64,000 nt of DNA, from positions 3,729,501 to 3,793,500 of the forward strand of contig NZ_CP155729.1 in assembly GCF_039724765.1 (NCBI RefSeq). The letters are read 5' to 3'. Positions 18,863-27,331 of the stretch are shown in pieces. The notes beneath the pieces were generated by a model that was given only the letters and a program-made list of their open reading frames with translations, did no database searches and was not told the DNA's origin. The position numbers and the translations under genes are program-made. The DNA is from Sagittula stellata E-37. Lineage in GTDB: Bacteria > Pseudomonadota > Alphaproteobacteria > Rhodobacterales > Rhodobacteraceae. Each line of letters starts with the position of its first letter. The stretch's first letter is position 1.

Positions 18863-19682
18863 GGCCGACGCCGATCTGCGCCTGCTGACACAGGCCGCGC
18901 GCCAGGCGGGCGACATCGCGACGGGTTTCATCGGGCAGGATCTGGACATCCGCTACAAGGAGGACGACGCCGGCCCCGTGACCCGCGCCGATCTTGCCGT
19001 GGACACGGCGCTGAAGGACATCCTGCGCGACGCCCGCCCCGGTTATGGCTGGCTGTCGGAGGAAACGCCCGACGGCGAGAACCGCCTGACGAAGGACCGG
19101 GTGTTCATCGTCGATCCCATCGACGGCACGCGGTCCTACATCGAAGGTTCGCGCGCGTGGGCGCACGTGCTGGCCGTCGTGGAGCATGGGATCGTGCAGG
19201 CGGCGGTGGTCTTTCTGCCGATGCTCGACGCGCTCTACACTGCCCGGCTCGGCGGCGGCGCCCGGCTGAACGGCGACACGATCGCCGTCTCGCCGCGCGG
19301 CGCGCTGACCGGCGCGGACGTGCTGGCCACCCGGCCCAACCTCGACCCGCATCACTGGCCCGGCGGCGTCCCGCAGGTGAAGCGCCACCACCGCCCCTCG
19401 TTGGCCTACCGGCAGGCGCTGGTGGCAGAGGGACGCTATGACGCGATGTTCACCTTCCGGCCAAGCTGGGAATGGGACATCGCCGCAGGCGCGCTGATCC
19501 TGTCGGAGGCAGGGGCCACCGTGACCGACCGCCGGGGCCAGCCGCTGCGCTTCAACGGACCGAAGGCGCAGGTCGACGGGCTGGTGGCGGCCAACCCCGA
19601 CCTGCACGGCTCGCTCATGGCCCGTCTCGCGGACGATGCACCGGGGCCGCCCGGTTCCACGGCAACGGCCCGAAACCGGTAA
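18849..19682 (+). CDS. Inositol-monophosphatase-family phosphatase (CysQ-like)
   Basis: A 277-residue protein of the Li-sensitive phosphatase superfamily. The metal-binding signature is complete: Glu in WLSEET, DPIDGTRSYIEG, and WDIAAGALILSEAG. Substrates in this family are inositol monophosphate or 3'-phosphoadenosine 5'-phosphate; CysQ-like activity is favoured but not proven. The start is taken as TTG at 18849 with GAGGGG eight bases upstream, overlapping pmbA by 14 bases. No ATG fits the conserved N-terminus. The downstream DUF4170, waaA and lpxK genes make an envelope-related operon. Confidence 0.88.
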   Translation: MPETEADADLRLLTQAARQAGDIATGFIGQDLDIRYKEDDAGPVTRADLAVDTALKDILRDARPGYGWLSEETPDGENRLTKDRVFIVDPIDGTRSYIEGSRAWAHVLAVVEHGIVQAAVVFLPMLDALYTARLGGGARLNGDTIAVSPRGALTGADVLATRPNLDPHHWPGGVPQVKRHHRPSLAYRQALVAEGRYDAMFTFRPSWEWDIAAGALILSEAGATVTDRRGQPLRFNGPKAQVDGLVAANPDLHGSLMARLADDAPGPPGSTATARNR

Positions 19683-19791
19683 CGAAGTATTTGGCAGGAC
19701 ACCCGAAACGCCCCCCGGCCCGCTTGACCCCGCCCCCGCGATGACTACGGTCATGGCCCGTCACCTTGGCCCCATCCTTCAGGAGAAGCGC

Positions 19792-20031
19792 ATGCAACGG
19801 CTCCATCTCGTCTTCGGCGGCGAACTCGAAGACCCAACCAAGACCGTGTTCCGCGATGTGAACGACCTCCACATCGTCGGCATCTTTCCGAACTACGAAG
19901 AGGCCTACAACGCATGGAAGGCAGAAGCGCAGCGCACCGTGGACAACGCCCACATGCGCTATTTCATCGCGCACCTGCACCGGCTGAGAGAGGAAGGCAA
20001 GGAAGCCTCCTCCACCGAAGAACTGGGCTGA
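19792..20031 (+). CDS. DUF4170-type small protein
   Basis: A 79-residue protein with the pattern MQRLHLVFGGELEDPTKTVF followed by IVGIFPNYEEAYNAWK and NAHMRYFIAHLHRL, as in DUF4170 proteins of Rhodobacteraceae. The ATG at 19792 has AGGAGAAG just upstream; a longer in-frame start lacks one. It is soluble, with no signal or membrane segment. It always seems to travel with the Kdo transferase gene, which starts five bases later, so a role in lipid A/Kdo assembly is plausible. No activity is known to me. Confidence 0.82.
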   Translation: MQRLHLVFGGELEDPTKTVFRDVNDLHIVGIFPNYEEAYNAWKAEAQRTVDNAHMRYFIAHLHRLREEGKEASSTEELG

Positions 20032-20035
20032 CGCC

Positions 20036-21241
20036 TTGAGCAGTCGCGCGTTGTCGCTCCAGGCCTATCTGGCCACGACGCGCGGCCCGGGCGCGGACAA
20101 GCCGCAACCGCTGCCGCCGCGTCCGCCGGGTCCGCTCGTCTGGGCCTGGGCCTCGGGCGAGGAACGCGGACGCGCGCTGGCCAGCCTCTGCGCCCGCCTG
20201 ACCGGCCAGCACCCCGACACCGAAATCGTGCTCTCGGGCGACGCGCCCGCCTCCGGCGAGGCACTGCACCTGCCCGCCCCCGCCGAACGACTGCCCGACT
20301 GCACCGCCTACGCCCGGCACCTGAAACCCGACGTGGTGCTCTGGGCCGGGTCCAACCTGCGTCCCGCGCTGCTGCACTCCCTGTCCGAGGAAGGCGCGCA
20401 TATCATCGCGCTCGACCTGACCGACCAGCCGCCCGTGGCGCCCGCCGCCGCACGCTGGCTGCCCGATCCGGCCCCGGCGGCGCTGGCGCTCGTCGACACG
20501 CTCTATGCCACCGACGAAGCCGCCGCCCGCCGCCTGAGACGGCTGGGGATGGATGCCACGCGCATCCACGTCGCCGGTCCGCTGATGGACACCGACATGC
20601 CCCTGCCCTGCGCGGATGCCCAGCACGAAGAGGTCGCGGCGCTCATGTCGGGCCGGCCCGTCTGGTTGGCCGCCCGACTGCGCGGCGGGGAAACCTACGA
20701 CATCCTCGCCGCCCACCGCCAGGCCGTGCGCCTGAACCACCGCCTGCTTCTGGTCATCGTGCCCGCCTGCGCGCAGGACGCCGAACGTATCCTCCGCGCC
20801 GCCCGGCAGGCGCAGCTCCGGCTTTGCCTCTGGGACGAGGGCGAGACGCCGGACGAAAACACGCAGGTCATCATCACCGAAGGGCCGGAGACGCTCGGCC
20901 TCTGGTATCGCATCGCGCCCCTCGCCTACCTCGGCGGCTCTCTCGTCAACGGCGTCGGCGGCGAAGACCCCTACGAAGCCGCGACGCTCGGCACCGCGAT
21001 CCTTTATGGCCCGAACGTGGGCGGGCACCTGCGCAGCTACACGCGGCTGGTCGAGGCCGGGGCCGCGCGCATCGTCCGCGACGCCGATTCCCTGGCGGCG
21101 GCAGTGCTGCACCTCGTCGCCCCGGATCAGGCGGCGGCCATGGCACACGCCGGGTGGGACGTGATTTCCTCCGGTGCGGAACTGGTCGACACGGTCATCG
21201 CCGAGGTGGCCGAGGTCCTCGACGCACGCGGGGCGGTCTGA
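20036..21241 (+). CDS. waaA: 3-deoxy-D-manno-octulosonic acid (Kdo) transferase
   Basis: A 401-residue GT-B glycosyltransferase that adds Kdo to lipid IVA. The N-terminal catalytic SGEERGRA segment corresponds to the SVGE motif of WaaA. The C-terminal donor-binding part contains [21 protein letters not shown] and [10 protein letters not shown]. It lacks the N-terminal membrane helix of E. coli WaaA. The start is TTG at 20036, five bases after the DUF4170 stop; no ATG fits. Its stop overlaps the lpxK start (TGATG), so the two lipid A steps are translationally coupled. Confidence 0.88.
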   Translation: MSSRALSLQAYLATTRGPGADKPQPLPPRPPGPLVWAWASGEERGRALASLCARLTGQHPDTEIVLSGDAPASGEALHLPAPAERLPDCTAYARHLKPDVVLWAGSNLRPALLHSLSEEGAHIIALDLTDQPPVAPAAARWLPDPAPAALALVDTLYATDEAAARRLRRLGMDATRIHVAGPLMDTDMPLPCADAQHEEVAALMSGRPVWLAARLRGGETYDILAAHRQAVRLNHRLLLVIVPACAQDAERILRAARQAQLRLCLWDEGETPDENTQVIITEGPETLGLWYRIAPLAYLGGSLVNGVGGEDPYEAATLGTAILYGPNVGGHLRSYTRLVEAGAARIVRDADSLAAAVLHLVAPDQAAAMAHAGWDVISSGAELVDTVIAEVAEVLDARGAV

Positions 21242-22233
21242 TGCAGGCGCCGCGCTTCTGGTTCACCCCGCCCGACGCCCCCGCGTGGCAGACCCGCGCG
21301 CTTGCGCCGCTGGCCGCCCTCACCGCCCGCGCCACCGCACGCCGCGTGTCCCGCGCACCAGACCATGCCCCCGGCATTCCGGTGATCTGCGTCGGCAATG
21401 TCAACGCGGGCGGCACCGGCAAAACCCCCGCCGCCATAGCCCTCGTCCAGCGCCTGCAAGCGCGGGGCCTGAGCCCCCATGTCCTGTCGCGCGGGTACGG
21501 CGGTACGCTCGACGGTCCGGTGCAGGTCGATCCGCTGCGTCACACCGCATCGCAAACCGGGGACGAACCGCTCCTCCTCGCCGCCTTCTGTCCCGCATGG
21601 GTGGCAAAGGACCGCGCCGCGGGCGCCCGCGCGGCCGAAGCGGCGGGCGCGGACGTCCTCGTGCTGGACGACGGGCTGCAGAACCCGGCGCTGCGCAAGG
21701 ATCTGACGCTGGTGACGGTGGACGCGCACATGGGCTTCGGCAACGGCCGCTGCCAGCCCGCAGGCCCCCTGCGCGAACCGGTGGCGGCGGGCCTCGCCCG
21801 GGCCGACCTGCTCCTCTCCATAGGCCCCTCCGCCGCACAGCAGCGCTTTGCCGCCACATGGGGCAGGCAGGTGACGATCCCGCACCTGACCGGCGCGCTC
21901 GAACCGCTTCAGACCGGTATGGACTGGCAGGACATGGCCGCCTTCGCCTTCGCGGGCATCGGCCACCCGGAAAAGTTCTTCGCCACGCTCAGGGGCCTTG
22001 GCGCCGACGTGAAGGGCACCGTGGCGCTCGGCGACCACCAGCCGCTGACCCCGGCCATCCTGACCCGTCTTGCGCAGGACGCGGGCCGGATGGGCGCGCA
22101 GCTTGTCACCACGGAAAAAGACGCCGTGCGCCTGCCCGCCGACATGCGCCAGCAGGTCCTGACCGTTCCGGTAAGACTGCAGATCGCGGACCCGGCGCCG
22201 CTGGAGGCCGCACTCGACCGCCTGTTCGCCTGA
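21241..22233 (+). CDS. lpxK: Tetraacyldisaccharide 4'-kinase
   Basis: A 330-residue membrane-associated kinase that phosphorylates the 4' position of the lipid A disaccharide. The Walker A loop [12 protein letters not shown], the downstream SRGYGG motif, TGDEPLLLA and [11 protein letters not shown] are all diagnostic. The C-terminal [11 protein letters not shown] is also conserved. It overlaps waaA by one base. The first 35 residues ([20 protein letters not shown]) form the usual amphipathic membrane anchor. Confidence 0.97.
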   Translation: MQAPRFWFTPPDAPAWQTRALAPLAALTARATARRVSRAPDHAPGIPVICVGNVNAGGTGKTPAAIALVQRLQARGLSPHVLSRGYGGTLDGPVQVDPLRHTASQTGDEPLLLAAFCPAWVAKDRAAGARAAEAAGADVLVLDDGLQNPALRKDLTLVTVDAHMGFGNGRCQPAGPLREPVAAGLARADLLLSIGPSAAQQRFAATWGRQVTIPHLTGALEPLQTGMDWQDMAAFAFAGIGHPEKFFATLRGLGADVKGTVALGDHQPLTPAILTRLAQDAGRMGAQLVTTEKDAVRLPADMRQQVLTVPVRLQIADPAPLEAALDRLFA

Positions 22234-22290
22234 GCGGCACACCGGCACCCCGCGAATCGCGGCGGACGTGGCGGACCCGAAGGCCCCGTG

Positions 22291-23154
22291 TCACTCCGCC
22301 GCGAGTTGTCCCCGGTCGCGCGCGCCCAGGACGGCCAGTTCCGCCACGACCCCGCGCAACACGCGCCGCACGTCTTCGAAATCCGCGCTCGGGCTGATGG
22401 TCTTCTCGTCCATGTAAAGCGACCGGTCAATCTCCACCTGCACCGCGTGCTGGTTCCGCAACGGGCGCCCATAGGCCTGGGTGGTGTAGGCCCCCGCGAA
22501 AGGTGCGTTGCGCGCCACCACGAACCCGGCAGAGCGGAAGGCCGCTTCCACACGTTCCACCACATCGATGGCCGAGGACGCGCCAAACCGGTCGCCGATC
22601 ACGACCTCGGGGCGCGGCACGCCATTGCGCAGCGCGCCGTCCAGCGCCTCGCGCGGCATCGAATGGCAGTCGATCAGGATCGCCTCGCCAAAGATCGCGT
22701 GCGACCGCGCCAGAAGGGTGGCCAGTTTCTCGTGGTAGGGGCGCCAGATCTGCTGCAGGCGACGCTCCGCCTCCAGCCGGGACAGCTTGCCGCGATAGAT
22801 TGCCCGGCCGCCTGCCACGACGCGCGGCACCACGCCCAGACCGGAGGCCACGCGCGGGTTGTGGCCCATGCGGCGCACGCCCTCGATCAGCGCCGGGTCC
22901 AGTTCGTCGACCGCCCGGTTGAGGTCCACGTAGGCGCGGGGCGCACCGGCCCGCAACAACGGCGCGCCATGTGCAGGTGCGGAATCGAACAGCCGGTCGA
23001 CCCAGGCGTCTTCCGAGGACCGAATCGTCCGCTTGTCCAGCAATGTCGTACCCAGAAAGCTCGGCGGATAATCGCGTCCCGAATGCGGCGACGCGAACAC
23101 AACGCAACTCGACAGCTTTTCCGGCAGATGAAGATGGTAAGCCGTGCTGGGCAT
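22291..23154 (-). CDS. N-formylglutamate amidohydrolase family protein
   Basis: A 287-residue protein with the family motifs FASPHSGRDYPPSF, SSEDAWVDRLF, PRAYVDLNRAVDELDP and IDCHSMP. Classic members (HutG) hydrolyse N-formylglutamate in histidine breakdown, but no hut genes are nearby, so the substrate may differ. The ATG at 23154 follows GGAGCGCCA and is preferred over an upstream frame start. The gene converges on lpxK with only 57 bases between the stops. Confidence 0.9.
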   Translation of the reverse strand: MPSTAYHLHLPEKLSSCVVFASPHSGRDYPPSFLGTTLLDKRTIRSSEDAWVDRLFDSAPAHGAPLLRAGAPRAYVDLNRAVDELDPALIEGVRRMGHNPRVASGLGVVPRVVAGGRAIYRGKLSRLEAERRLQQIWRPYHEKLATLLARSHAIFGEAILIDCHSMPREALDGALRNGVPRPEVVIGDRFGASSAIDVVERVEAAFRSAGFVVARNAPFAGAYTTQAYGRPLRNQHAVQVEIDRSLYMDEKTISPSADFEDVRRVLRGVVAELAVLGARDRGQLAAE

Positions 23155-23313
23155 TGGCGCTCCTTTGCAGCAAATCATAGACCAAAAACTTTCGACTCCA
23201 AAAGCCCTTGATCCCGCTCCGGAACCTATTTATAGACCCCTCCACCGGCGCGGACCTCCCGCGCCCCTTTCTTTCACAAGGGGCACGGAGCAAGGGGAAC
23301 GGATCGGCCATAG

Positions 23314-23388
<75 letters not shown>

Positions 23389-23541
23389 GAATTCACCCTC
23401 CGGGGGTTGCGGGCGCGTCCTGAACAGGACCGCGCCCGAGATGTTCCGGGGACACATAACGCAGGACGCTCGGGGCACGACGCTCAGGTGTCTGGCACAA
23501 CCCATGGCGCTCGCGCGCCGCGAAAGACGAAGGAGAGACCG

Positions 23542-23667
23542 ATGAAGGTCGCAAACTCGCTCCGCTCGCTCAAGAATCGCCATCGCGACTGCCGCGTTGT
23601 GCGCCGCAAGGGCCGCGTTTACGTGATCAACAAGACCCAGCGCAAGTTCAAGGCGCGTCAGGGCTGA
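23542..23667 (+). CDS. rpmJ: 50S ribosomal protein L36 (zinc-free type)
   Basis: A 41-residue ribosomal protein reading [20 protein letters not shown], then [10 protein letters not shown] and a basic tail. Compared with zinc-ribbon L36, only one cysteine remains, so this is the YkgO-like, zinc-independent form. It has a strong AAGGAGAG ribosome site. It is monocistronic, with hairpins and a terminator directly after the stop. Confidence 0.96.
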   Translation: MKVANSLRSLKNRHRDCRVVRRKGRVYVINKTQRKFKARQG

Positions 23668-23672
23668 TCGGA

Positions 23673-23740
23673 CGGCCCGATCTTCGGGCCGCATCGACAC
23701 GAGAAAGAACCCCCGCAGGCGGATGCCTCGGGGGTTTTCG
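23673..23740 (+). terminator. Hairpin plus Rho-independent terminator of rpmJ
   Basis: A perfect eight-pair hairpin CGGCCCGA-TCT-TCGGGCCG (23673-23691) follows the rpmJ stop. It is followed by a strong terminator: AACCCCCG pairs with CGGGGGTT (23708-23736), the stem continuing through AGGC/GCCT, and the T run reads TTTTCG. Symmetric base composition may also let it act on minus-strand transcripts. Confidence 0.85.
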
Positions 23741-23777
23741 TGTTTCGTGCCAGCCCAGTCATGACGCGCCCTCTTCA

Positions 23778-23846
23778 GGCGTGCCCTGCCGGGCAGTGGC
23801 GTGGAGGGTGGGCCGCCGGGCCCGAACAGGCCCGGCAGGGCACGCC
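23778..23846. repeat. 17-bp perfect inverted repeat with G-rich 35-base loop
   Basis: Arms GGCGTGCCCTGCCGGGC (23778-23794) and its exact complement (23830-23846) lie between the convergent rpmJ and pseudo-caspase genes, 46 bases from the stop of the latter. The loop holds GG-n3-GG-n-GGG-n-GGG on the plus strand (23798-23812), a possible two-layer G-quadruplex. No T run follows on either side. Confidence 0.6.
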
Positions 23847-23892
23847 CGGAAGGCCCGGCCTCCCGAAGCTCACCCCGCCACTCTGACCCGTG

Positions 23893-25905
23893 TCAGCCGC
23901 CGCGCATCCGTTCGATGACGGCCAGCATGTTGCGGGCCTGCGTCGCACGCGCGCCGTTCGGGAAGGCCCGCAGGTAACGCCGCACCTGCTCTTCCGTGCC
24001 AAGCCGCTCCACCTCGGCCCACATGGCCGCGTCGGAGGGGCCACGGCGCGGTGCGGGATCGTCCTGCGCCGCTTCTGCCGCCGCAGCCGCGGCCTCGGCG
24101 GCCCGCTTGCGCTCCGCCTCTGCCGCAGCGGCCTGGCGGGCTCTGTCGCGCGCGCGTTGCGCATCCGCCGCCTGTTCCTTCGCGGCGGCGTCCGCCTCGA
24201 TCTTGGCGATCTGGTCGAGGTCGAGATAGCCGGTCTCCTCCAACCCCGCGTTTTTCTGCCAGCCGCGCACCGCATCGCGGGTGCCTTCGCCAAAGATCCC
24301 GTCCACGGCCCAAGTGTAGTACCCCAGCATGTCGAGATCGCGCTGGATGTCACGCCGCGCCTCGCGCGTCAGGCCAAGGAAGTCCTCCGCCCGCCGCAGG
24401 TCGTAGTGCGGATCGGCCTTGATCGCCTTGATTCGCTGCGTGGCGGCGTTGACATAGGCACCGTCCGGCTGTGCCTTCAGGTAAGACGAATAGCTGGCTT
24501 CCGTGTTCTCGATCCGCGCCGCGCGCCAGGCCGCGTCGTCCGCCGCGATCTCCACCTCCGACCGGGTGTCCTCCGGCTCTGCCACAGGGGCGGTTTCGGC
24601 GACCTCCGGGGCAACTTCGTCCGCCGGGGCGGGTTGCGCTGTCTCCGCCATCACCGGCTCGGGTGCTTCGGCGGGGTCCGGTTCGGCGGCCACGACGGTC
24701 TCCGCTTCGGCCTCGCCGGTTTCGGACATCCCGGCCTCGGGCACATCCGCCATGGGGGCCTCTGGCGCTTCGGCCACGTCCGCCTCGGACGCTTCGGCCA
24801 CGTCCGCCTCGGACGCTTCGGCCACGTCCGCCTCGGGGGCTTCGGCGGTTTCGACCTCGGGCGCTTCGGTCACTTCTGCCACGGGCGCCTCGGCAGGTTC
24901 GGGCGCCTGCGCTTCGGCCATATCCGCCACGGGCGCTTCGGCTGTATCGACTGTGTCGGCCTCGGGCATGTCCGCGACCTCGGCCGCCGGGGCCTGCGTC
25001 TCTACTTCGGTCTCCGGTTCCATCACCTCGACGACAGAGTCAGCCGGCGCCTCAGGTGCGTCAGCCTCCGCCATCCCGGTCTCCGGCTCCGCGACCGGCG
25101 CGGTCTCTGCGTTCTCCGCAACGTCCGGCGTCATGGGCGCCTCATCGGCGGCCTCCGGCGCTGGATCGACTGCGGCAACCGGTCCGTCCTCAGGCACACC
25201 GCCCGGCGCACCGCCCATGTCCTCCGTGGGCTCGCTCGTGACCACCACGAGGTCCGCACCGCTGTTGCCGCTGACCGTCAGGCCCGCCGCACGGGCGGCG
25301 GCCACCACCGGCACGCCGACCTTCACCAGGTCGCCTGCCGCGAAACGCGCCACCTTGGCCTCCTCGCCACGCAGCACGGTCACCCCCTCGGGCACCTTGA
25401 GCTCGCCCAGCCCCGGTTCGAGGAAATCGCCGAATTCACCCGCCACGCCGCTTTCGGCCAGCACGAGGAACGCCCGCCCCGGAGACTTCGCCAGCACGCT
25501 CAGCACCGCCTCCACCGGGAAGGCCTCGACCATGACCGCCGCATCGGCAAGCCCCGATCCGTCCGCCGCCGGCAACAGCCACGACCCATGGTCGGCATGG
25601 GCGAAGGCCCCGGCCAGGATCACCACGACCGGATCGTCGCCTTCCATCGCCGAGACGAAGGTGCGAAAGCCGTCGGACATCGCAGCGCCGCCGGCGTCGC
25701 GCGCCTCGGTCACATCGAAGCCCTTGTCGCGCAACGCCTGCGCGGTCTCCGCCACCTGAGTCGCGGCAAAGAGCGTCTGAACGCCGTTGTAGCTGCTGTT
25801 GCCGATCACGAGGGCGTCGCCCGCCGCCTCCGCCGCGTTCGGCGAGAATGCGCCCGTGATCGTTCCGGAAACAAGTCCTGTAAAGGCAAGTGCAAGAATC
25901 CGCAT
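23893..25905 (-). CDS. Secreted caspase-like pseudoenzyme with peptidoglycan-binding domain
   Basis: A 670-residue protein with a signal peptide ending near PNAAEAAG. Residues about 27-200 follow the caspase/peptidase C14 pattern: ALVIGNSSYNGV, a helix, then KGFDVTEARD and later GSWLLPA. Where active members have SGHG, this reads LAGAFAHADHG, and the catalytic LDACR is replaced by LAESG, so both catalytic residues seem lost. An Ala/Glu/Pro-rich acidic linker of about 230 residues with 8-residue repeats follows. Next come a peptidoglycan-binding helix bundle (IQRDLDMLGYYTWAVDGIFG), an Ala-rich coiled coil and a TPR-like end. The ATG at 25905 has GGAGG seven bases upstream. Confidence 0.75.
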   Translation of the reverse strand: MRILALAFTGLVSGTITGAFSPNAAEAAGDALVIGNSSYNGVQTLFAATQVAETAQALRDKGFDVTEARDAGGAAMSDGFRTFVSAMEGDDPVVVILAGAFAHADHGSWLLPAADGSGLADAAVMVEAFPVEAVLSVLAKSPGRAFLVLAESGVAGEFGDFLEPGLGELKVPEGVTVLRGEEAKVARFAAGDLVKVGVPVVAAARAAGLTVSGNSGADLVVVTSEPTEDMGGAPGGVPEDGPVAAVDPAPEAADEAPMTPDVAENAETAPVAEPETGMAEADAPEAPADSVVEVMEPETEVETQAPAAEVADMPEADTVDTAEAPVADMAEAQAPEPAEAPVAEVTEAPEVETAEAPEADVAEASEADVAEASEADVAEAPEAPMADVPEAGMSETGEAEAETVVAAEPDPAEAPEPVMAETAQPAPADEVAPEVAETAPVAEPEDTRSEVEIAADDAAWRAARIENTEASYSSYLKAQPDGAYVNAATQRIKAIKADPHYDLRRAEDFLGLTREARRDIQRDLDMLGYYTWAVDGIFGEGTRDAVRGWQKNAGLEETGYLDLDQIAKIEADAAAKEQAADAQRARDRARQAAAAEAERKRAAEAAAAAAEAAQDDPAPRRGPSDAAMWAEVERLGTEEQVRRYLRAFPNGARATQARNMLAVIERMRGG
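24767..24838 (-). repeat. Three tandem 24-bp repeats in the pseudo-caspase linker
   Basis: The unit GCTTCGGCCACGTCCGCCTC plus GGAC occurs three times head to tail, the third copy with two changes at its end. It encodes an eight-residue acidic repeat of the form ASEADVAE. Being a multiple of three, copy-number change would keep the frame. The wider linker is built from more diverged versions of the same motif. Confidence 0.9.
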
Positions 25906-26069
25906 GACAAATCCTCCTTTGTCCACAAGCCTACCGTGCTAGGCCCCTGCGGCAAGACACGATTGTGCAAGTCGCGAAAACTTCTTCGGCAGGACAATGC
26001 CGCCCGCCCCGTGGAGCACGGGAATTTTTCCCTCATTCTCAGGAAGATGCCGCGTCGCGGGCGCAACCC

Positions 26070-27242
26070 TCAGTCGTAGGTGCGCTGATCCTCGATCACC
26101 AGCCCGTCGCGCGGCAAACCGCCGGGGGCCACGAGTTCCACCCGCCCCTTCATCTTCAGGACCCCCGCCACGCTGTCCTCGACGCCCGCGACGGTCTCTG
26201 CGCCGGTCTCGATTCGCACCGTCATCACGTCGGTCTCGCCCTCGCGGCTGGCAACCACCCGGGCGCGGTCGATCTCCGCGTGGCGGGCGACCAGTTCGGC
26301 CACCTGCTCGGGGCGCACGAACATGCCCTTGATCTTCGTGGTCTGATCGGCGCGCCCCATCCAGCCCTTGATGCGGGTGTTGGTCCGGCCGCAAGGGCTT
26401 TCGCCCGGAAGGATGGCCGACAGGTCGCCGGTGGCAAAACGGATCAGCGGATAGTCCGGGTTCAGCGTCGTCACGACGACCTCGCCCACCTCGCCCTCGG
26501 CCACCGGATCGCCGGTGCCCGGCGTCACGATCTCCACGATCACCCCCTCGTCGAGGATCATCCCCTCTTTCGCCGCGCTCTCGTATGCGACGTTACCCAG
26601 GTCGGCAGTGGCGTAGCATTGCAGGCACTGGATGCCGCGCTCTTCGTACCAGGCCCGGAGCGAGGGGAACAACGCGCCGCCGCCCACGGCGGCCCGCACG
26701 ATCTGCAGCTCAAGACCCATCTCGTCGGCCTTTTCCAGGATCACCTTCAGGTAATCCGGCGTGCCCGCGTAGGCCGTGGCGCCGACATCGCGCGCCGCCC
26801 GCGCCTGCAACTCGGTCTGGCCGGTGCCGGCGGGCAGCACGGCGGCCCCCACCGCGCGCGCGCCGTTTTCGAAGATCATCCCCGCGGGCGTCAGGTGGTA
26901 GCCGAAACAGTTCTGCACGATGTCGCCCACGCCGATCCCGCAGGCATGCAGGAACCGGCCCATGCGCCACCAGTCGTGGCTGACGCCCCCCGGCTCGTAG
27001 ATCGGCCCCGGCGACTGGAAGACATGCGCCAGGTTGCCGACCGGCAGCCCGCCGAAGGGCGGCGCCTCCTTCTGGCGGGCCACAAGGTCGGCCTTGCGCA
27101 GCACCGGCAGCGACCCGAGGCCGGCCAGCGTCTCAAGCGCGGGCAGTCCGTGCCGCGCCAGTTGCGCGTTCAGGGCCCCTAGCTGCGCCGCCTCCCGCTC
27201 GTCGCGGCTGCGCGTTTCGAGCGCGTCGTAATAGGTGCTCAT
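26070..27242 (-). CDS. Phenylacetate-CoA ligase-like (PaaK family) adenylate-forming enzyme
   Basis: A 390-residue adenylate-forming enzyme resembling PaaK-type aryl-CoA ligases. The segments VFQSPGPIYEPGG, AGTPDYLKVILEKA, GGALFPSLRAWYEE, CYATADLGNVAYES and GWMGRADQTTKIKGMFV match conserved regions, including the DQTTKIKG hinge. It lacks the canonical SSGTTG phosphate loop: the position reads QSPGPIYEPGG, as in several PaaK-like proteins, so ATP use should be tested. The ATG at 27242 has GGGGAGGA upstream. It diverges from an unknown duplicated protein and lies beyond livF of the transporter cluster. Confidence 0.85.
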   Translation of the reverse strand: MSTYYDALETRSRDEREAAQLGALNAQLARHGLPALETLAGLGSLPVLRKADLVARQKEAPPFGGLPVGNLAHVFQSPGPIYEPGGVSHDWWRMGRFLHACGIGVGDIVQNCFGYHLTPAGMIFENGARAVGAAVLPAGTGQTELQARAARDVGATAYAGTPDYLKVILEKADEMGLELQIVRAAVGGGALFPSLRAWYEERGIQCLQCYATADLGNVAYESAAKEGMILDEGVIVEIVTPGTGDPVAEGEVGEVVVTTLNPDYPLIRFATGDLSAILPGESPCGRTNTRIKGWMGRADQTTKIKGMFVRPEQVAELVARHAEIDRARVVASREGETDVMTVRIETGAETVAGVEDSVAGVLKMKGRVELVAPGGLPRDGLVIEDQRTYD

Positions 27243-27331
27243 CGGGTTGTTCCTCCCCTCGGGCAATCTGAATTTGGCCGGATGGTTTTTTTCTGGTGTT
27301 CTGATACCGTACGCGCCGAAGAGGACGGGCC

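Noticed and set aside
24767..24838. CRISPR-like repeat array
   Set aside because: The repeats are directly adjacent, have no spacers and lie in a coding sequence.
24471..25759. Ser/Ala-rich frame opposite the pseudo-caspase linker
   Set aside because: It is the antisense image of the acidic Ala/Glu repeats and has no start site or domain of its own.
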